Source: Saprospiraceae bacterium
Lineage (GTDB): Bacteria; Bacteroidota; Bacteroidia; Chitinophagales; Saprospiraceae
Assembly (NCBI GenBank): GCA_026129545.1
Contig: JAHCHX010000001.1
Coordinates: 1,053,501-1,117,500, forward strand
Direction: 5' to 3'
Length of the DNA stretch: 64,000 bases
The notes below the pieces were generated by a model that was not told the DNA's origin, made no database searches, and saw nothing but the letters and a program-made list of their open reading frames with translations. Both the position numbers and the translations under genes were made by a program. This document shows positions 1 through 8,667 of this stretch, in pieces (the first letter of the stretch is position 1; every line of letters begins with the position of its first letter).

Positions 1-525
1 AAAAATTTCCTCTCCCGCAAAGGCCACGCTCTTTTTCAGTTTCCCTCATCCCCCCCTAAAATGTCACGGTTTATTGCTTTGACTTGCAGTCGGCAAAAAC
101 CGCCGCCATTTCAGGACTCCAAGGGGCAATCGGCAAACTGATGGGTTCGCTTTGGGTGTGTGCCTACGCTCGTGCTTTATCGCCTTTAATTGCTTTCCTC
201 TTAACCTTCGGTATTTCCTCCTCCCTTTTCGCTTCGAAATCTACAGCCTCGCTCCGTGCTACGGCAAGGGTCACTCCTTAGGTCGTTGCACAACCGATTT
301 TTTTGCCTGTTCCGGTCGGGTTTCACCCGAAGGCAAGCCTCAAAATAATAGTCCGCGCCCCCTTGCCTTCGCCTCCGCTCCGCTTGTCCACGATTGCTTC
401 ACAAAAGGGAGGATACCTCAGTTAAGAGCATAAAAGGCTACCAAGCCATCAGCCCAAACGAGGCAACCCTCCGCTCCCGAAATGAGGGAGTTTCCTTGTT
501 ATGAGAAATTGAAAATCAAGCGATT
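1..525. other. Noncoding leader upstream of the radC-like gene
   Basis: I see no convincing gene here. The open frames present are short, rich in Ser/Arg/Ala, overlap one another and have no family look. There is a hairpin at 304-335 with an outer TGCCT/AGGCA stem and an inner TCGGGT/ACCCGA stem around TTC. A long structured noncoding stretch ahead of antirestriction genes could be a leader or a transfer-origin-like region of the mobile element, but nothing here proves that. Confidence 0.4.
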
Positions 526-984
526 ATGAAAAATCCAAAATTTTGGCAAGTATCGGAGGTTCAGGTAAGTTACAAAAGTCATTTGCCATCGGCAGACCTT
601 CCGCAAATCAATTCTTCCCACGATGCTGAAAACATCCTTCGGCAGAACTGGAGCGACGACATTGATTTTTTAGAAGAGTTTGTCGTCCTCTTCTTGAACA
701 AAGCCAATCGGGTAAAAGGGCTTTTTCGTGCCTCTCGTGGCGGCACTTGCGGCACTGTGGTAGATGCCAAAATCGTCTTTGCATCAGCCATTAAAGCAAT
801 GGCCGCAGGTATCATCGTCGCCCACAATCACCCTTCCGGCAGTCTCATTCCAAGCCAGGCGGATATATCACTCACGCGCAAACTCCGCAGTGCAGGGGAA
901 ACGCTCGATGTCCCAGTGTTAGACCACATCATTCTTGCCCCCTATAACGGCTACTACTCCTTTGCCGATGAAGGCGGGCTTTAG
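526..984 (+). CDS. RadC-like JAB-domain protein
   Basis: This 152-residue protein is of the RadC/DUF2466 family. Its C-terminal half holds the JAB-type metal motif: HNHPSG near residues 99-104, followed about ten residues later by an Asp (SQADISLTRKL), then VPVLDHIILA. Full-length RadC is about 220 residues and starts with a helix-hairpin-helix part. This one has only the JAB-like domain, as is common for copies carried on Bacteroidota mobile elements, often next to antirestriction genes as here. The biochemical role of RadC is not settled. The ATG follows the long noncoding leader, and the ArdC-like gene starts 49 bases downstream on the same strand. Confidence 0.85.
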   Translation: MKNPKFWQVSEVQVSYKSHLPSADLPQINSSHDAENILRQNWSDDIDFLEEFVVLFLNKANRVKGLFRASRGGTCGTVVDAKIVFASAIKAMAAGIIVAHNHPSGSLIPSQADISLTRKLRSAGETLDVPVLDHIILAPYNGYYSFADEGGL

Positions 985-1033
985 TTGCTACCCAACATAA
1001 CATTTACATCCTTCCGCTTTAAATTTTACCACT

Positions 1034-1987
1034 ATGCAGACCGCAACCGCAACAGCCCAACCCACAACCACTACCCAAACCACAGGCCGAGACCTTTACC
1101 GCGATGTAACCGATAGAATTATTGGGATGATTGAAAAAGGTGTAGCGCCCTGGCGCAGAACTTGGAGCACTTACGGCTTAGCCCGCAATTACGCAACCAA
1201 GCACATTTACACGGGGATAAATATGATCCTGATGAACAACACGGAACACCCCGTTCCTTATTTTATGACCTTCAATCAGATACAGGAACGCGGTGCGCAA
1301 ATCCGCAAAGGCGCAAAAGCGCAAATGGTCATTTACTTCAATGTGTATTACAAAGATGCCAACGACCGGAACCTGACCAAGTTTGAAGCACGGGTAAGAG
1401 CCGACAGAGGCGAGGAAATACAGGTTTTGAAGTTCATCAAATATTACAATGTTTTCAATATCGCTGACATTGAAGGGATTGAGTTTGAAATCCCCGAAAT
1501 GGAACTCAAACCCAACGAGAAAATTGAGAAATGCGAAAACATCATTGAGAATATGCCGAACCGCCCAGAGTTACGGAGCATTGACGGCAACCGCGCTTTT
1601 TACTCCCCCTCACACGATTTTGTAAATATGCCCGCCATCGAGCAGTTTGAGACGGCAGAGGATTACTACGCAACCTATTTTCACGAAGAAATCCACGCCA
1701 CCGGACACGCCAAGCGTTTGAAAAGAGAGGAAGTGATGAACCCGCAGAAATACGGAAGCCAGCCTTACAGCCGTGAAGAACTGGTTGCTGAAATGGGTGC
1801 TTCTTTCCTTTGCGCTGTCTGTCAGATTGATTTTGACGGCATTACCGAAAACTCCGCCGCCTATCTTGCAGGGTGGTTAAACATTCTGAAAGCAGACAGC
1901 AAGTTTATTTTCAAAGCCGCCGCCGAAGCGCAAAAAGCCGCCGACTACATCCTGAACCGCAAACCGGCAAACGACGAAAAAGAATAA
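1034..1987 (+). CDS. ArdC-like antirestriction protein
   Basis: This 317-residue protein has the two-part build of ArdC. An N-terminal ssDNA-binding domain (about residues 15-140, with the family-typical GVAPWRRTW and TGINMILM stretches) is followed by a zincin-like metallopeptidase domain with HEEIHATGH (HExxH) near residue 217 and the downstream EELVAEMGA helix that supplies a further acidic ligand. ArdC proteins travel on plasmids and conjugative elements, bind single-stranded DNA and protect incoming DNA from restriction. Its place beside a RadC-like gene and upstream of a type I restriction system fits a mobile island. An imperfect hairpin with a T-rich tail follows the stop. Confidence 0.88.
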   Translation: MQTATATAQPTTTTQTTGRDLYRDVTDRIIGMIEKGVAPWRRTWSTYGLARNYATKHIYTGINMILMNNTEHPVPYFMTFNQIQERGAQIRKGAKAQMVIYFNVYYKDANDRNLTKFEARVRADRGEEIQVLKFIKYYNVFNIADIEGIEFEIPEMELKPNEKIEKCENIIENMPNRPELRSIDGNRAFYSPSHDFVNMPAIEQFETAEDYYATYFHEEIHATGHAKRLKREEVMNPQKYGSQPYSREELVAEMGASFLCAVCQIDFDGITENSAAYLAGWLNILKADSKFIFKAAAEAQKAADYILNRKPANDEKE

Positions 1988-2021
1988 CCGCCGAACTAAT
2001 GCCGGCCCAAAACATTAAATC

Positions 2022-2060
2022 CCCTGCAACGGTCTCCCGTTCGCAGAGGATTTTTATTTG
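2022..2060 (+). terminator. Probable terminator of the radC/ardC unit
   Basis: An imperfect hairpin (AACGG/CCGTT core, extended by TGC/GCA across a bulge) is followed by ATTTTTATTTG. It lies 35 bases after the ardC-like stop codon. Confidence 0.55.
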
Positions 2061-2196
2061 TTTTAAAAATAGTCAGAATTGTTTTAAAAAAATCGCCCGC
2101 CTATGGGCGGGAAAAGCGGCAAAATCTGCACCGTTCTCTCCGACTGAAAAACTTCTGAAAGTTATTCAGTGATTATAATATTAATCATTGATTTTC

Positions 2197-2829
2197 TCAC
2201 AGATACCATCCCGATATTTGAAGGTAACACCTTTCTTCGGTATTTTCATCTTGTTTCCACCATCTAGCAAGAGATACTCTTACTAAAGTATCTTTCTCAA
2301 TTACTTCGACAGGGGGCGCAAATCCTACATATGGAATAGTTCTTTTTGAAAAAGTTATTCCCATAAAAGACGAAAGAGCATATTGGTATCTCACTTTCTC
2401 TTTGAAATCATCTCTAGTTAAATCCTTGTCAGGTATCCAAAAACCAACACTATTGGCTGGAATGCCTGAATTATGAGCAATATACCCACTCCCTCTATCC
2501 GTAAATTGTAACATTCCATCAAATAAAGAATCAGGTCCCCCGCGCCAGATTACAATATCATTATTAGTGTTGAAAAATTCAGATAAGTTATCTTGATCAC
2601 TTAAATAAACCTTTTTGCTCACAAGTACATCCTCTATATGAGGGTTTCTTAAACTCCTTCTGGCTGTATAATCAATATCCCATATTTCTCCAACTTCAAA
2701 ATCAGTGTCAACGGGTTGATTGCTTCCATCTGAGGTAAGCAATCTTATTGACTGATTATTAGTTAAATCAAGTGCCCCAACACAAGCGGCATTTTGCATA
2801 TGAGTTTTTGAGACAATAAGTGCCTTCAT
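2197..2829 (-). CDS. Putative dual OB-fold protein, third gene of the DUF488 cassette
   Basis: This 210-residue protein has no signal peptide or membrane segment. It begins MKALIVSKTHMQNAACVGAL, then has alternating short strands with patterns such as FEVGEIWDID, GSGYIAHNSGIP and CYLQISGWYL, as expected for small beta-barrels. From memory it resembles the 'dual OB-containing domain' family, which I could not check. Its ATG overlaps the stop of the DUF488 gene upstream by four bases (ATGA), so the two are very likely translated together. With two DUF488 genes it forms a compact AT-rich three-gene cassette. A role in nucleic-acid binding or defence is inference. Confidence 0.6.
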   Translation of the reverse strand: MKALIVSKTHMQNAACVGALDLTNNQSIRLLTSDGSNQPVDTDFEVGEIWDIDYTARRSLRNPHIEDVLVSKKVYLSDQDNLSEFFNTNNDIVIWRGGPDSLFDGMLQFTDRGSGYIAHNSGIPANSVGFWIPDKDLTRDDFKEKVRYQYALSSFMGITFSKRTIPYVGFAPPVEVIEKDTLVRVSLARWWKQDENTEERCYLQISGWYL

Positions 2830-3314
2830 AGGTCAATTACTTTTAAGTCTAACTCATTTTTTAATTTCAATGCAACTAAATGGCGGTGACAGGCTAAAGG
2901 TGACTGCTCAACGCAAAATAGTACTATTCGATGAGCCTTTGGTGTTAGGGTTTGGACAAATGCTTTTGAGTCAAAGTTTGACAGGCAAAGGTCATTATAT
3001 GACTTTACAAAAAGTGAGCCGAGTTCAGTTCGTGTTCTTTTTTTTTGGTTATTTTGTTTATCTGCCAATTGTTGTTGCCTTCTTATTTCAATCGGTGGCG
3101 CTAATTCTTTAATGTGAAAATAATTTATCCCCAGTTCTTTAAGGTGGGTTTGTAACCTTTGGCTATTCACAAAGGCATAAGCGCTTCCCCTTACCGCTCT
3201 GCGCTGACGAATGTCACAAAATGTATCAATTTTGTTATCAAGTAGTTTTTTAAAAAATACTTCTTCTGTGCTACCGTAGACACCGATGGTAAATATCTCA
3301 ATATGATTCATCAT
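2826..3314 (-). CDS. DUF488 family protein, second copy
   Basis: DUF488 proteins are small domains of unknown biochemical function with conserved charged and Cys/His residues. Here the signs are the N-terminal IFTIGVYGSTEEVFF (family form: TIGhs...F), a CDIRQRR stretch (usual form: DVR..P) and the C-terminal motif VLFCVEQSPLACHRHLVA, which carries the family CxE...CHR pattern. I start the gene at the ATG at 3314 (a second ATG follows at 3311), because the frame upstream of it looks like read-out of the preceding gene. It overlaps the first DUF488 gene by 17 bases. Its low similarity to that copy suggests partners rather than a recent duplication. Confidence 0.75.
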   Translation of the reverse strand: MMNHIEIFTIGVYGSTEEVFFKKLLDNKIDTFCDIRQRRAVRGSAYAFVNSQRLQTHLKELGINYFHIKELAPPIEIRRQQQLADKQNNQKKRTRTELGSLFVKSYNDLCLSNFDSKAFVQTLTPKAHRIVLFCVEQSPLACHRHLVALKLKNELDLKVIDL

Positions 3315-3876
3315 TTTGAGGGTCTTGCTTTTTGTACGATTTTCGTGAAGTGAAAAAATTATTAAAAATCTCATACTGCCCATTCGTAAGCAGGGATACT
3401 ACCTTTTCTTGAGATTTAATTTCCCCATCTTCATCAATGTGAAACATAGGGATTCCCAAATCGTTTGTTAACGTCTCTCCAATTAATTTACTTCTATGGC
3501 AATCTTGTGGTTTCATCTCGCTACACATTAAAACTACACGACAGTTCTTATCAAAGGCAGTTTTTAATCGCTTTATTCCTTGTTGATAAAAATCTTTTTC
3601 TTGAATTTTTTTATAGTCAACCTTCCCCTCCGTATAACAACTATCATCATCAGGCTGTCCTCCTAAGAGGTCTCCCATAAAAACATATCTTATTTTACGT
3701 AAATTGAGTTGGTATTCCAAAGGTGCTTTAGAAAATTCAGGTTTAAATTTTGAAAATGGCTTCGACCGAACGTCTATTAGGTAGTCGATTTGATAATTTT
3801 CAAGCAGGCTTGAGAACTGTTCAAATGTTCTTTCGCCATACCCAATTGTGTATATACCTTCAATGTTCATTTCCAA
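3298..3876 (-). CDS. DUF488 family protein, first copy
   Basis: This 192-residue protein is a canonical DUF488 member: GIYTIGYGERTFEQF at the start, YLIDVRSKPFSKFKPEFS (the DVR.xP..........F pattern), and VLMCSEMKPQDCHRSKLI (CxE....CHR). It leads a minus-strand cassette with the second DUF488 gene and the putative dual-OB gene, all overlapping by a few bases. The cassette lies between antirestriction genes and a serine recombinase, in markedly AT-rich DNA compared with the chromosome to the right. DUF488 genes recur in defence-rich neighbourhoods, but the reaction they carry out is unknown. Either of the first two in-frame ATGs (3876, 3870) could be the start. Confidence 0.8.
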   Translation of the reverse strand: MEMNIEGIYTIGYGERTFEQFSSLLENYQIDYLIDVRSKPFSKFKPEFSKAPLEYQLNLRKIRYVFMGDLLGGQPDDDSCYTEGKVDYKKIQEKDFYQQGIKRLKTAFDKNCRVVLMCSEMKPQDCHRSKLIGETLTNDLGIPMFHIDEDGEIKSQEKVVSLLTNGQYEIFNNFFTSRKSYKKQDPQNDESY

Positions 3877-4108
3877 TTCAATTTGATCTGAATTAACCCA
3901 AAATAGAGAGCCTAATTAGTTTGGCAAAGCCAAATTTACTACCTTAAGCGAAAAACAAGGCAAAAAAACCACCGTTTTTTTACTCCTGCCGTTCCCTGCC
4001 CCCTCACCTCTCCTTTTTTCTTTCAGTCAGTAGAAAAAACTCGTTTACAAAATCAAAGTTTACTTTATCGTGTCCGCTACCGTTTTTTTACTCCAAACAC
4101 CTCGCCAA

Positions 4109-4669
4109 ATGAAAATCGGATACGCCAGAGTTTCCACCCGCGACCAAAATTTAGACCTGCAAATTGATGCGCTCAAAAAAGCCGGTTGCGCAGATACCTA
4201 TATTTATATGGAGCAAATCACCGGCGCGACACGGGAACGCCCCGAACTCCAAAAACTACTCACTCAAATTCGGAAAGGCGATGTGGTGGTGATTTGGAAA
4301 CTTGACCGGCTTGGTCGGTCGCTTGCAGACCTGGTGCATTTGGTAAATGAAATTCAGGACAAAGGTGCAGGCTTGCAATCACTTCACGACAACATTGATA
4401 CCACCACCCCGCAGGGTAAACTTACCTTTCATATCTTCGCGGCAATTGCAGAGTTTGAGCGAGAAATAATCCGTGAGCGGACAAAAGCGGGGCTTGCATC
4501 GGCGCGCGCCAGAGGGCGCAAAGGCGGCAGACCAAAAGGGCTTTCTCCTTCTGCCAAAATCAAAGCCGCCGCCGCCATCTCGCTCTACCAGCAAAAAAAG
4601 TCGGTATCCGAGATTTGTAAAACCCTTGCCGTCTCGAAGAAGACTTTTTACAAGTATCTCCGAGCCTAA
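4109..4669 (+). CDS. Serine recombinase (resolvase/invertase family)
   Basis: The protein is 186 residues from the ATG at 4109, which gives the usual start MKIGYARVSTRDQNLDLQ with catalytic Ser at residue 9. Earlier in-frame codons would add an atypical leader. The catalytic Arg pair lies in the VIWKLDRLGRSLADLV region, the long dimer helix is FAAIAEFEREIIRERT, and a helix-turn-helix DNA-binding end follows (ISLYQQKKSVSEICKTLAVSKKTFYKYLRA). This size and layout match Tn3-type resolvases and invertases. Standing alone in the island without a transposase, it may resolve dimers of the element, invert a nearby segment, or be a remnant of an older transposon. Confidence 0.92.
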   Translation: MKIGYARVSTRDQNLDLQIDALKKAGCADTYIYMEQITGATRERPELQKLLTQIRKGDVVVIWKLDRLGRSLADLVHLVNEIQDKGAGLQSLHDNIDTTTPQGKLTFHIFAAIAEFEREIIRERTKAGLASARARGRKGGRPKGLSPSAKIKAAAAISLYQQKKSVSEICKTLAVSKKTFYKYLRA

Positions 4670-4747
4670 AGCGAAGGGAGAATTGGGATTACTTTTTCAG
4701 GTGTAGTGATATATTAGCGTTCAATGGCATAATTATTAGAGGATTAA

Positions 4748-6838
4748 ATGACAACAGCCCAAAAACTGATTCCCGTCAGCAATGACACGGAAGAATTCAT
4801 CAAAGAACATTCTTACATCAAGCGCAAACTCAAATCCGCAGGAATGAACCACATCCAGCATAACCAGATTGTAAACTTTATCTGGAGTATCGCCGACGAC
4901 GTATTACGTGACGTGTACACACGCGGGAAATACCGTGACATTGTCCTTCCTTTCACGGTTCTCCGCAGGCTTGATGCCTTGTTAGAGCCAACTAAGGAGC
5001 AGGTGTTTGAGATGCACCGAAAACTGAACGAACTCAAAATTGATAACCAAGCCCCGCAACTACGCAAGGTTTCGGGCTTCCCCTTTTACAATACTTCGCC
5101 CTTCACTTTCAAAAAATTACTCGGTGAGCCTGGCAACATTCGGCAGAACCTTGAAAACTATCTTGACGGTTTCAGCAGTAACGTTCAGGACATCATCAGT
5201 AAATTCAAACTCCGCAACCAACTCGATACGTTAGAGGAAGCGAATATCACCTACCCGCTCATTGAGAAATTCTGCTCCACGCAAATCAACTTAAGCCCCG
5301 ATCCGGTGATGGATAAAGCCGGAAATACCATTCACGAAGGTCTTTCCAATCTTGCAATGGGCTATGTTTTTGAAGAACTCATCCGCAGGTTCAACGAGGA
5401 AAACAACGAAGAAGCCGGTGAGCACTTTACCCCGCGCGAGATCATCAAACTGATGACCCACATCATTTTCGAACCGATAAAGAGAAAAATCAAAGACGGT
5501 ACTTACCTGATTTACGACCCCGCTTGCGGCAGTGGCGGTATGCTTACTGAGTCCGAAGAGTTCGCTTTGGAACTTAATCCCAATGCAACCTTCCATTTAT
5601 ACGGGCAGGAAGTCAACCCCGAAACTTACGCCATTTGCAAGGCAGATATGCTCATCAAAGGGGAAGACCCCGAAAAAATCGCTTTCGGCTCAACCCTCTC
5701 AAACGACGGTTTCCCGCGCCTCAAGTTTGACTTTATGCTCTCCAATCCTCCTTACGGCAAAACCTGGAAGATTGACCAAGACGCCATCATTGACGGCAAG
5801 AAAAATGAGATAATTGACGCCCGCTTTAAAGTGGGTGTTCCGCGTGTGTCCGACGGGCAATTACTGTTCCTGATGAATATGGTTTCAAAAATGAAAACCG
5901 ACTCCGAACTGGGCAGTCGCATTGCATCCGTTCACAACGGTTCTTCGCTTTTCACCGGCGACGCCGGACAAGGCGAAAGTGAAATCCGTCGCCACTTCCT
6001 TGAGAATGACTTGGTGGAAGCCATCATTCAACTGCCGAACGGTATGTTTTACAACACCGGCATTTCCACTTACATTTGGATACTCTCCAATAAAAAAGAA
6101 GCGAAGCGCAAAGGCAAAATCCAGTTGATTAACGCCGGAGAGATTTACCGCAAGATGCGCAAAAGCCTTGGGCAAAAATCCAATGAACTTGCCGACGAAC
6201 ACATCCGCCAAATCACCGATGCTTATCTGGATTTTAAAGAAACCGCCATTTCCCGCATTTTTGACAACGCCGATTTCGGCTACTACAAAATCACGGTTGA
6301 CCGTCCGTTCCGCCTTTCGTGGCAACTGAGTGAGGAGCGCATTAAGGAAAGCGAGCATTTTGCAATTCTGCAACCTGTTTTAAAGTCGCTCCAAAAGCAG
6401 TTAGGGAATGAGCCGCAAAATGATTTCAATATCCTGCTTTCCGCTTTGGAAAAGCATCTCAAAAAGGAAGATGTGAAATGGAAGGCGAAAGAGAAAAAAG
6501 CCTTTTTGGACGCAATAACTTGGCGGGACGAAGAAGCCAAACCCGTCGTGAAAAAACAGGAAAAAGACGGCACGATTATTTACGAACCGGATAGCGAACT
6601 CCGTGATACGGAGAACGTCCCGCTCAAAGACGACATTGAAGAATATTTCAAACGCGAAGTCTTGCCCCACGTGCCGGATGCCTGGATAGACCACGAAAAA
6701 ACTGCGATTGGTTATGAAATCACTTTCACCAAGATTTTTTACCAATACCAACCGCTTCGAAGCCTTGAAGAAATTACCCGCGACATCCTCGCACTGGAAG
6801 AAGAAACCGAAGGTCTAATCAAAGAAATCATTGAATAA
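4748..6838 (+). CDS. hsdM: Type I restriction-modification methyltransferase subunit
   Basis: This 696-residue HsdM is expected to methylate adenine N6 in the target chosen by HsdS. The N-terminal helical domain is followed by the SAM-binding motif I DPACGSGG (257-264) and the catalytic NPPY (333-336). The EHFTPREIIKLM stretch just before motif I is typical of the family. The C-terminal part beyond about residue 540 is charged and helical and probably contacts HsdS. It opens the operon hsdM - DUF262 gene - hsdS - hsdR - DUF3644 gene. The next gene begins five bases after its stop. Confidence 0.95.
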   Translation: MTTAQKLIPVSNDTEEFIKEHSYIKRKLKSAGMNHIQHNQIVNFIWSIADDVLRDVYTRGKYRDIVLPFTVLRRLDALLEPTKEQVFEMHRKLNELKIDNQAPQLRKVSGFPFYNTSPFTFKKLLGEPGNIRQNLENYLDGFSSNVQDIISKFKLRNQLDTLEEANITYPLIEKFCSTQINLSPDPVMDKAGNTIHEGLSNLAMGYVFEELIRRFNEENNEEAGEHFTPREIIKLMTHIIFEPIKRKIKDGTYLIYDPACGSGGMLTESEEFALELNPNATFHLYGQEVNPETYAICKADMLIKGEDPEKIAFGSTLSNDGFPRLKFDFMLSNPPYGKTWKIDQDAIIDGKKNEIIDARFKVGVPRVSDGQLLFLMNMVSKMKTDSELGSRIASVHNGSSLFTGDAGQGESEIRRHFLENDLVEAIIQLPNGMFYNTGISTYIWILSNKKEAKRKGKIQLINAGEIYRKMRKSLGQKSNELADEHIRQITDAYLDFKETAISRIFDNADFGYYKITVDRPFRLSWQLSEERIKESEHFAILQPVLKSLQKQLGNEPQNDFNILLSALEKHLKKEDVKWKAKEKKAFLDAITWRDEEAKPVVKKQEKDGTIIYEPDSELRDTENVPLKDDIEEYFKREVLPHVPDAWIDHEKTAIGYEITFTKIFYQYQPLRSLEEITRDILALEEETEGLIKEIIE

Positions 6839-6843
6839 CTTTT

Positions 6844-8667
6844 ATGAGTCAGACAATTTCCACATTTGACAGCACAAAAGAGCCGTTAGCAGATTTGCTG
6901 AAAGCCATTCACAACGGAAAAATTCAACTTCCCGATTTTCAACGAGGTTGGGTATGGGATGATTACCACATTGTTAGCCTTCTCGGTAGTCTCGGAACGG
7001 CATATCCTATCGGGGCAATAATGGTGTTGGAAACAGGTAATCCTGATGTGAAATTCAAAACCAGATTGATAGAAGGGGTGCAAGGAAGTTCAGAAAAGGA
7101 AGCCGAACGATTAATACTTGATGGTCAGCAAAGGCTCACTTCTCTTTATCAATCTTTGTTTAGCAACGCGCCTGTTAAAACTCGTGATAGCCGTGGAAAC
7201 GAAATTGATCGGCTTTATTACATTGATATTAGAAAATCACTTGATCGCAACTATGATCTAGAAGAAGCAGTCCTTAGCCTTCCTCCTTCTAAACAGGTAG
7301 TAAATTTTCGTAATGAAGTGCAGGAAGATTATTCCACTCAGCAGTTGGAATGGAAACACGAAGTTTTCCCACTTAATATTGTATTTGATGTGAATCGTTG
7401 GAACACTTGGCAGACAGGCTATTTACAGGCAGAAGGAAATGAAAAAATGTTGGAGCGTTTGAATCGCTGGAATCAATTTTTTGGAAAGGTTTTGCAAGCC
7501 ATTCAACAATATAATGTTCCTGTAATAAAACTGAACAAGGAAACTCCCAAAGCGGCAATCTGTCAGGTATTTGAAAAAGTCAACACTGGCGGAGTTTCTC
7601 TTACCGTTTTTGAATTGCTTACCGCCACATTCGCAATTGACGATTTCAACCTAAGGGATGATTGGACAGCACGAACCAAGAAGTTTAAAGAACAAGCCGT
7701 TCTGAAAAACCTTCCTAATGATAATTTTTTACAGGGGAATACTCTGTTAACTTCGTACACACGCAGGTTTGCGGCAGAATTCAACAAAGTAAAAGAGGAG
7801 GAGTTGCCAGCCGTAACCTGTAAACGAAAAGATATTCTCCGTCTTGAACTTGAAGATTATACAACTTGGGCGGAGAAACTTCAGCAAGGATTTATCAACA
7901 CTGCCAAGTTCTTGCATACCCAGAATATCTTTAGTGATCGTGATATTCCCTATTCGTCTCAACTTGTCCCATTAGCCGTCATTCTAGTTTTAGCAGGCGA
8001 TAAGATGGATAACGACGGCATACGTAGCAAAGTCAAACGATGGTTTTGGTGTGGCGTTCTTGGCGAACTTTACGGTAGTGCTACTGAAACCCGTTTTGCA
8101 AAAGATGTTTACGAAGTAATGAAATGGATAAATGGAGGCGAAGAACCGTCAACAGTGAAAGAAGCAAATTTTTATCCTTCCCGATTACTCAGTTTAAGAA
8201 GCAGGGGCAGTGCCGCATACAAAGGTATTTATGCTTTGATGATGCAAACTGGCTCGCTAGATTTCCGTTCCGGCGAAGCAATTAACTCAATCACTTATTT
8301 TGAGGAAGCCGTAGATATTCATCACATCTTTCCCAAAAAATGGTGCACGGATAACAATATTGAGTCCAAAATTTACGACAGCATCATTAATAAAACGCCT
8401 ATATCCTACAAAACCAACAGGAAAATTGGCGGACACGCCCCAAGTATTTACCTTGAAAAATTGAGAAGTGAGAACAACGACCATCCAGACCCTTTAACTC
8501 GCCAACGAGAAATACTCTCTACTCATACTGTCCAAGCAGATCATTTGCAGTCTGATGATTTCACTCAATTTTACAACTTGCGTGCAAAGGCTATTCTTGC
8601 AATGATAAGCAACGCAATGGGTAAACCAGTGAATCTCGAAGCCGGAAAAGAAATATTAGACCTATGA
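6844..8667 (+). CDS. DUF262/DUF1524 (GmrSD-like) protein inside the type I operon
   Basis: This 607-residue protein joins an N-terminal DUF262 domain with a C-terminal DUF1524-type HNH nuclease, the layout of GmrSD enzymes that cut modified phage DNA. DUF262 marks are IQLPDFQRGWVW (about 28-38), LILDGQQRLTSLYQSLF (90-106, the ParB-like nucleotide-binding DGQQR) and FEKVNTGG. The HNH-like end shows AVDIHHIFPKKW around residue 490, followed by conserved Asn residues. It starts five bases after hsdM and its stop overlaps the hsdS start by four bases (ATGA), so it belongs to the operon. Whether it works as an independent type IV-like restriction enzyme, or links to the methylation state set by HsdMS, cannot be told. 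Confidence 0.88.
   Translation: MSQTISTFDSTKEPLADLLKAIHNGKIQLPDFQRGWVWDDYHIVSLLGSLGTAYPIGAIMVLETGNPDVKFKTRLIEGVQGSSEKEAERLILDGQQRLTSLYQSLFSNAPVKTRDSRGNEIDRLYYIDIRKSLDRNYDLEEAVLSLPPSKQVVNFRNEVQEDYSTQQLEWKHEVFPLNIVFDVNRWNTWQTGYLQAEGNEKMLERLNRWNQFFGKVLQAIQQYNVPVIKLNKETPKAAICQVFEKVNTGGVSLTVFELLTATFAIDDFNLRDDWTARTKKFKEQAVLKNLPNDNFLQGNTLLTSYTRRFAAEFNKVKEEELPAVTCKRKDILRLELEDYTTWAEKLQQGFINTAKFLHTQNIFSDRDIPYSSQLVPLAVILVLAGDKMDNDGIRSKVKRWFWCGVLGELYGSATETRFAKDVYEVMKWINGGEEPSTVKEANFYPSRLLSLRSRGSAAYKGIYALMMQTGSLDFRSGEAINSITYFEEAVDIHHIFPKKWCTDNNIESKIYDSIINKTPISYKTNRKIGGHAPSIYLEKLRSENNDHPDPLTRQREILSTHTVQADHLQSDDFTQFYNLRAKAILAMISNAMGKPVNLEAGKEILDL

Noticed and set aside
84..433. Two short overlapping plus-strand frames (65 and 93 codons) before the radC-like gene
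   Set aside because: Their composition is unlike the real genes, they overlap each other in different frames, and no domain pattern is seen; the region reads as noncoding.
4070..4108. A longer N-terminus for the serine recombinase
   Set aside because: The 13 added residues are hydrophobic and unlike the family; the ATG at 4109 places the catalytic Ser at its usual position.
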